Below are positions 57,780 through 64,000 of a stretch of 64,000 bases of DNA, one piece after another; position 1 is the first letter of the stretch; the number at the start of each line of letters is the position of its first letter. The notes beneath the pieces were generated by a model. That model worked only from the letters and a program-made list of their open reading frames with translations. It ran no database searches and was not told where the DNA came from. The DNA comes from Marchantia polymorpha subsp. ruderalis (taxonomy: Eukaryota; Streptophyta; Marchantiopsida; Marchantiales; Marchantiaceae), in the NCBI GenBank assembly GCA_037833965.1, contig AP031355.1, positions 12,053,501 through 12,117,500 of the forward strand. The letters run 5' to 3'. A program made the position numbers and the translations under genes.

Positions 57780-58880
57780 TTGCGAGCGAGTGATTTTTGG
57801 GAGCCCCGAGTTACTTCTTTGAGAGCACCCTCCGAATGAAAGTTACCTAGTCCGCGAGTGACTTACTTGATAGCACCTGCCTGCCAGAGAGTGACTTAGT
57901 CGTGCGAATAGTGACTTATTCGAGGAGGCGACTGTGCGAGCCTGAGTGATATATTCGAGAGAGTATAGTGACTTATTTGAGGTGCTAGCCTGAGTGATAT
58001 ATTCGAGAGAGTAGAGTGACTTATTCAAAGCGCCGATGTGCGAGCCTGAGTGGTATATTCGAAAGAGTGACTTATTCGAGGAGAGTGTGAGTTATTCAAG
58101 AAGGTGATGTGCAAGCCAAGTGATATTCGAGAGACATCTGTGTGACAGAAATCTGCAAACTCTACCCCGCGAGTGACATATTTGAGAGCACCTGACTGAC
58201 TTATGCAAGCACCGAGTGATATGTTCGAGAGACACCTATGTGACAGGAAATCTGCGAACCGTACCCCGCGAGTGACATATTTTAGAGCATCTGAGTGACA
58301 TATGTGAGCACCGAGTGATATATTCGAAAGACAACTATGTGAAAGGAAACTTGCGAACCCTACACCGCGAGTGACATATTCGGAAGTACGTGAGTGACTT
58401 GTGTGAGCACCAAGCACTTGAGTGACTTAAGCTTGTACCGAGTGATATATATTCGAGATACACTTGTATGATATGAAACCTACGAACCCTACCCCGCGAG
58501 TGACATATTGGAGAGCACCTCCAAGTGATATCTGCGAGCTTGAATGACAAGAAACATGCGAGTGACAAGAAATCAGCTCTGCGAGTGACAAGAAACCAGC
58601 TGCGAGCCTGAGTGACAAGAAACCAACGAGCCCTACTCCACAAGTGACGTATTTGAGAGCACCCTTGAGTGACACCTACAAGCTTGAGTGACAAGCCTGA
58701 GTGACATGAAACTTGCGAGCCCTACCCCACGAATTGACGTATTCGAGAGCACCCTCGAGTGACACCAGCGAACTTGAGTGACAACAAAACCTGCGAGCCC
58801 TACCCCGCAAGTGATTTATTCGAGAGCATTTCCGAGTGACAAGAACCTGCGAGCCCTACCCCGCGAGAAACTTATTTGAA
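57780..58880 (+). repeat. Degenerate tandem repeats in the LINE 5' region
   Basis: Words such as GAGTGACATATT, TATTCGAGAGAC and CCCTACCCCGCGAGTGA recur many times. A higher-order unit of about 99 bp is visible: ACCCCGCGAGTGACAT starts near 58164 and 58263, with a variant near 58362, then near 58491 after a longer gap. Copies are imperfect, with many internal insertions. Confidence 0.85.
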
Positions 58881-59417
58881 GTCTTACTTGCAAGCCTAAT
58901 TTGAAACCCGACCTTGAGAAGCCCGATCTTTCTTGCGAGTCTGCGGGAGGTCAATCTTACTTGCGAGCCCGATCTTACTTGCGAGATTGCGAGATTTGCC
59001 GTAGCTCGATCTTACTTGCGAGACTGTGAGACCTGCGGAAGTCTGACTTTACTTGCGAGCCCTATCTTGCAGACCTTTGTGATTAGCCTGCGAGACTAAT
59101 CCGCGTGATTCGAACCTAAACCGCGTGATTTGCGATTTGCGACCTCCGACTTGCGAAGCTACCTCGCGTGATTTTTGAGTCCTGACCTGTGCGAGTCTCG
59201 ACCTGCAAACCGGGAAGATCTACGATAGGCTCACGTGATTTGCAAGCCTCGACCTGCGAGCGTTGAATGATTTGATGAGAGCCAAAAAAACTTGTGAGCC
59301 CTACATGAGGTGTAAGATCTGAGATTTGAACTTGCAACATCCGCATGAAAAGGTTTAATACTGCGAGCTCTGAGTGAATTGATCTGAAACCTTTCATTTG
59401 TTTCTTTTCAAAACATG

Positions 59418-60462
59418 AAAACTACTGCAAAGCGTATGTTCTCTGGTTCTTCTCAGATACAATCCTAGTAAAGAGTAAAACGAATTTTAACACATGACTC
59501 AGAGAATCTTGCGCTTGTCAGTCAAATTGAAGATACGTATGTTGAAAAGGAGGCAGAGATCTATCCTAGCAATGATGACATAGCACATTTTAAAGCGATA
59601 GACGAGGAAATTTTTTGATCAACTGGGAAAAAATCTGTAATTAAACCAAAAGGTGAGATCTATGAGCACATTAATCATGTAGATGAAGAAGAAAAAGAAT
59701 TGTTGTATTGTAAATACTGAACAAAAACATGGTGTTATTCCGAGAACGTCTTCAAGAAGACAAGGTCAAGTACATCAAATCAGATGAAACATGTGAAGAA
59801 TCATCGTATTGCTCCGTCAAGAATTCAAGGTACAAAATGTTGCTTTGATTGCTGCAAAGAATGAAATCCAAGAGTTGAAAATTTCCCACAAAAGTTTTGA
59901 AAAGATCATGCTAGAAATCTCTGGATCAGTTGAAGACATCCAAGAGAAGGTTGGTTCCCAAGCTTCTATTGTTACTACACCTGCTTTCCATGAAGTGGTT
60001 GAAAGTCTAGAGGTGAAAATGAAGTTTTATGCGGAAGCCACCGAGTTTGCTCATATCTCTTTCTGTCAAGAGCAAGAGATTGAAAAGTCTAATCAATTTG
60101 CTCGTAGAAAGAATGTGAGGATTTCTGGTCAACTTGAATCTGAGAAGGAAGAGGTGAAAAGTGTTGTTACCAAGTTTTTGGCTGGAACACTTCATGTTGC
60201 TAATCCGGATGTGGCTCAAGCTTTTTGCATTGGAACAATAGGAACCCAACCTCGAGCTATCATAGTTAAGTTCAATGACCAAACTCAACGTGATACGGCT
60301 TTAGCTAATAAAGTTGTTCTCAAGGGACAAAGGACTTGGTTAGATCCCGATCTCACACCTCTACAAGTAGAGGCAAGGAGAAAAGAGCTTTCAAAAGTCA
60401 AAGAAGCTCAAGATGCAGGTTTTGTAGCTTTTCTACGTGATAGTCAAGCTGTTATCACTTAG
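59418..60462 (+). pseudogene. LINE ORF1 (coiled-coil RNA-binding protein), N-terminal part broken
   Basis: The intact stretch 59809-60462 encodes about 217 residues: an N-terminal heptad-like helix (AAKNEIQELKISHKSFEKI), then ARRKNVRISG, the RRM-like motif of L1/Tx1-type ORF1 proteins, and a C-terminal part with QPRAIIVKFNDQTQRD. Upstream from about 59418 the same frame set continues with stops and frame changes, so the N-terminus is decayed. This is not the zinc-knuckle ORF1 typical of flowering-plant L1 elements. Confidence 0.7.
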
Positions 60463-60504
60463 AGTAGGAGACAATCATCAACCTAGCAATCCAAGAGCTT
60501 GAGG

Positions 60505-63500
60505 ATGTTAATGTGGAATATTAGAGGTCTTTCTTTAACAAAGTGTGTGAGTTTGATTTGATTTGGAAGATGGCTGACATCATCAACATTGTGGAGATGT
60601 GGAAACATGAGAGCAACACTATTGGAGAGATACCAGGGTTTACTTTGGTGGGATCCACTTGAAATCATAGAAGTCAACGAGGAGGAAGAGGCTATGGCGG
60701 TATTGCTACTCTCATCAGATCTGAATTTCTACCTCTTATACACCTAGAAGGTCAAGATATAGGGGGTCAATATCATTGGCTTCGTCTTGGATTGGCTGGA
60801 GTATGTTATAGTTATTTGGCAGTTTGTTACTTTGCACCATTGTCCATGCCGATCTACTCTACACGCACTTGCAATCGGAGTCAATCATTCCATCGACTTA
60901 TAGGAGATGTTCTCAATTATCAGAGAAAAGATGAAGTTTTTCTAGTTGGAGATTTCAATGCGCGAATAGGTTGTGCACAATTTATCCAAGTTGGTGATCT
61001 CTTGAGTTCTCCCTCCTTTGAAGAACTTGAAGATAGTATGTGGTGTAGAAACTCTTCTGATATTTGTACAAATCCTTTGACCAAACACTTTCTAACCTTT
61101 GGAGCCACATGTAATTTGAAAGTTCTCAACGGTATCTCTCTCCTTCCCAACTCCCTTTCCAACACGTGTTTTTCTCCTACAGGTGTTAGCACCATTGATT
61201 ATCTTCTATCCTCAGCCACTCATAGCTCTCTTATTTCAAAATTTGATATTCTAGAACCTCAGCCGGAGTCAGATCATGCACCTCTCTAATTTACTCTCTT
61301 GTTATCAAAAACAATCCCTCTCTCTCCATGCCATTCTGTTTTAGCTTCTCCCAAGTTTCGTTTAGATCCTAGTAAGAAAGAGCAGTACATGTTACATTTT
61401 CAAAACCTTTTGACTCACACTTCATGGAGCCTTGATCCACATACAACGAGTGGGCAATTAATAGAGTTGCTCAAAGACACTGCTTTTAAGTTCTTTTTGC
61501 GGCACAAGGATCAAAAAGCTAGAGGGCTTCCTTGCAATGGATGGTTTGACTTGGATTGTAAGCAAGCGAGGATGAGATCAGTTGACAAATCTTTGGATTT
61601 CCAAAGTCGGCTTATCGTGACAAGGGTTTACAAAGATTTGGTGAAGTCTAAAAAAAGAGCTTTTTTGAGGACGAAGCAGGAATCCTTGACAAAGGAGTTG
61701 ATGGAGAATCCCAAATCCTTTTGAAGTTAGCTGTAAGGTCTTCAAAACCTACTCTTGATCCCAAGAGTTTGATTGACTTTGCTTTATTTCTTTCCCAATG
61801 CTGCATCAATGTCTTGTTGTGAAGTAACATCAGGCTTATTTTCTGAATCGGAGGTGATGACTCAAGTTAGAAAATTAGCAAATGGTAAATCGGAGGATTT
61901 GGATGGTCTCTCTATTGAACTTTTGAAGTGGGGAGGAGATGTTATTGGACCAAGACTCACCAAAGCGTTAGAGAATGCAGCTATGTATGGTTTTCCTTCA
62001 ACTTGGTCATTACTGAAGATTGTGCCTATTCACAAGTCAGGAAGGAAGGACTTGGTGACAAACTATCGCACTATCATGATGGGTAGTGTTTTTGCCAAGT
62101 TATTTGGCAAATTGATGGAGTCAAAGTTGAGCGCATGGACTGAATCTCATCAAAAGAGAGCGCAGTTTCAAGCAGACTTTCGCCCCACATACAACACCAT
62201 TGACCATATCTTGGCTTTGCGTGTTTTATGGGAGAAGTCGAAGGGCAACGGCAAAGCTTTGTTTTGCGCCTTCATTGATTTTAAGAAAGCTTTTGACACC
62301 GTACCTCATGAGCTATTATGGGAAAGGCTGCAAGTCATTGGAGTACCATCAGATCTTCTAGCAGCTGTGGCCACGCTTTACCAATCTGTTCGAGCCAAGA
62401 TCAACACTTCTCAAACTGAAGAGGTTTTGAGTACCATTGGAGTGATTCAAGGTTGTACTCTCTCTCCTACTCTATTTGGAGTTTTTATAGATGATATTGA
62501 AATGTGATAGTGAAGGTGTCAAGCTTGGAAACTTTGTTATCAAAGCTCTCTTGTATGCAGATGATATCATATTACTAGCACGTGATGCAATTAGTTTATA
62601 GAAACATCTATACACTTTGGCTAACTTTTGTACCTAGAATCAAATGGAGGTAAATATAGAGAAGTCCAAAGTCATGATAGTGGGCACTAGATCCAAGTTT
62701 TCCTTCTATTACCAGGATCTACAGTTAGAAGAGGTGAAGAGTTATAAATATCTAGGCATTGATTTTTCTAATGATTATAGTTGGGCACTTTGTGTGCAAA
62801 AGAGAGTAGAAGGTGGTTACAAAGCTCTATATTCATTCCTAAATCGGTGTAGAATGGCTCATCTTGTGTCTTGGATTCTTAAGATATTTTTATTCAGAAG
62901 CTTAGTGTTGCCGGTAGTATTGTATGGAACCCAAGTGTGGGGTCCTGGTTGTGAGAAGACAGGTTGGGAGCGTGTGAAGAGGGTGCAGAAGATATGTCTA
63001 CAAGAAGAATTGGGTGTGAGAAACCAAACCTCATATGTTATTCTTCTTGCGGAAACATGTTGTTTACCTCTAGAGTCTGAAGCTCTACACTTGACCATCA
63101 CTTACATCACAAGGGTGAGATCTCTTGATGCTTCTCGCCTTCCTCCTCAGGCTTTGAATGCCACACGTGCCAAAGGATGGTTAGCGGATGTGATAACTTG
63201 GTCTTTAGGTGGAATGTGACGGAACGCGATTGGGAACTACAATCTATAGCACTACGTGAACGTCTAAAGGAGGAGTTTCTGAACATTATTTGGAGCAAGC
63301 GCGGCACCAAGATGCAATTTTATCAACTTCATGTGAATCCTATGCTTGTTTATTGTGAACAGGATTACCTACTAGCAGGAATCTCTACGTTCTTTCGTCA
63401 TATTATTGCTAGGCATAGAACTGGATCTCATAGGCTTGGAATAGAGGAAGGACGTTGGCTTAATATTGATAGGAGTGAACGTATTTGTAGGCTATGTGAT

Positions 63501-63683
63501 GGAAGAGAAGTTGAGGATGAAGAGCATGTATTTCTTACTTGTACTAGATATACAAAGATTAGAATGACTCATAATATAGATGTAGAGAATTTTTATTCTT
63601 TGTTACAGTTAGTTCCTTTTGATTTAGGTTGTTATATTAGGTACATTATTAGTTATCGTTCTAGTGCTCTTGGCATTAGCTAG
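60505..63683 (+). pseudogene. LINE ORF2 (endonuclease, reverse transcriptase, zinc finger), broken
   Basis: Fragments in order: endonuclease start MWNIRGLSL near 60510, then stops; GDFNARIG near 60950, TIDYLLSS near 61195 and PESDHAPL near 61265, the APE-type endonuclease signature; reverse transcriptase 61773-62507 with FIDFKKAFDTVPHELLWERL and VIQGCTLSPTLFGVFIDD; a one-base frameshift near 62503; LLYADDIILLARD near 62550; two in-frame TAG codons (about 62599 and 62635); then the thumb region SYKYLGIDFS; and a C-terminal CRLC-x8-EHVFLTC zinc finger near 63490-63540. The reading frame changes again near 63200. At least six breaks, so no active protein. Confidence 0.88.
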
Positions 63684-63799
63684 GGATTGGCCTTTGGGGT
63701 CTTTACCCTTGTTTGTGACTGTCGCTTGTATTGGGTTTTTAAGCCTTTTGACCCTTTGGGTCCCCCGGGCTTGATCTATTACCATTTACCATTTACCAT

Positions 63800-64000
63800 A
63801 AGAGACAATATTTTGGTAACAGTAACGCACTGTTGGGACCAATGGACGGCTATCTTCAGAATTCTTTGTTCTTGGAGAAAAAAATAGCAGCCACCTCGGA
63901 CATATGTGATGATCTTGTTTGTGAGGCGATTGAAAATTTTGTGTTGTTCGAGGCCAAAGCGTTCACTATTATGAGTTGAAGTCATTTTAAACGCTTTTGA
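63800..64000. other. Flank beyond the LINE
   Basis: Two hundred bases past the TTACCAT tail with no recognisable feature. Confidence 0.5.

Larger units (their letters stand above)
57742..63799 (+). mobile_element. Decayed LINE retrotransposon
   Basis: A non-LTR element on the plus strand. Order: a TATATAAAG motif at 57742-57750, about 1.1-1.4 kb of degenerate tandem repeats (57780-58880), further low-complexity leader with GCGAG words to about 59400, ORF1 remnant (to 60462), ORF2 remnant (about 60505-63683), and a 3' end with three TTACCAT units (63779-63799), like the short repeats that end several LINE families. No LTRs recognised. Stops and frameshifts in both ORFs show it is inactive. 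The exact 5' border and target-site duplication were not found, so the left limit is approximate. Confidence 0.85.

Overview
The window looks like nuclear DNA of a land plant, most likely one with swimming sperm (bryophyte, lycophyte or fern grade). The evidence is spliceosomal genes with GT-AG introns, a plastid NDH-complex assembly factor (CRR6), a LEA protein, telo-box promoter motifs, a plant-type CDT1, and a large centrin-binding-type (SFI1-like) protein of the kind expected near basal bodies. The species cannot be fixed from the sequence alone; a liverwort or other bryophyte is my best guess.

Layout. 1-649 (-): 5' part of a membrane-anchored methyltransferase-fold protein, cut by the window edge. 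650-9432: no recognisable gene, with an AT-rich stretch near 7.9-8.9 kb. 9433-10898 (+): CRR6, four exons. 12331-15953 (-): EFL1, the ribosome-maturation GTPase, two exons, with telo-boxes upstream. 17815-18995 (-): LEA group-3 protein, two exons. About 20.3-23.0 kb: AT-rich island ending at a tRNA-Thr/tRNA-Ser pair 7 nt apart (-). 23.2-36.5 kb: gene-poor, with striking palindromes at 26.3 kb, a minus-strand promoter-like region at 31-32.1 kb and a second AT-rich island at 33.3-35.9 kb. 36503-38918 (+): seven-exon gene that looks like an XRCC4/XLF/PAXX-superfamily end-joining factor. 39795-44099 (-): CDT1, seven exons, with a very long Ser/Pro-rich linker and E2F-like sites upstream. 46364-53204 (+): thirteen-exon gene fusing SFI1-type repeats, a six-blade kelch propeller and a C-terminal coiled coil. 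54020-54388 (+): small ORF converging on 54365-56146 (-), TRM13. From about 57.7 kb to 63.8 kb (+): a decayed LINE whose 5' part is about 1.1-1.4 kb of degenerate tandem repeats.

Genes were joined by reading splice sites and phase by hand. The CRR6, EFL1, CDT1, LEA, PAXX-like and SFI1-kelch models each close in frame across all exons with GT-AG introns. Themes are translation and tRNA maturation (EFL1, TRM13, tRNAs), genome replication and repair (CDT1, PAXX-like) and cytoskeleton or centrosome (SFI1-kelch). There is no sign that these form one pathway; the order is that of an ordinary eukaryotic gene neighbourhood. The two most interesting loci are the PAXX/XLF-like gene and the SFI1-kelch fusion.
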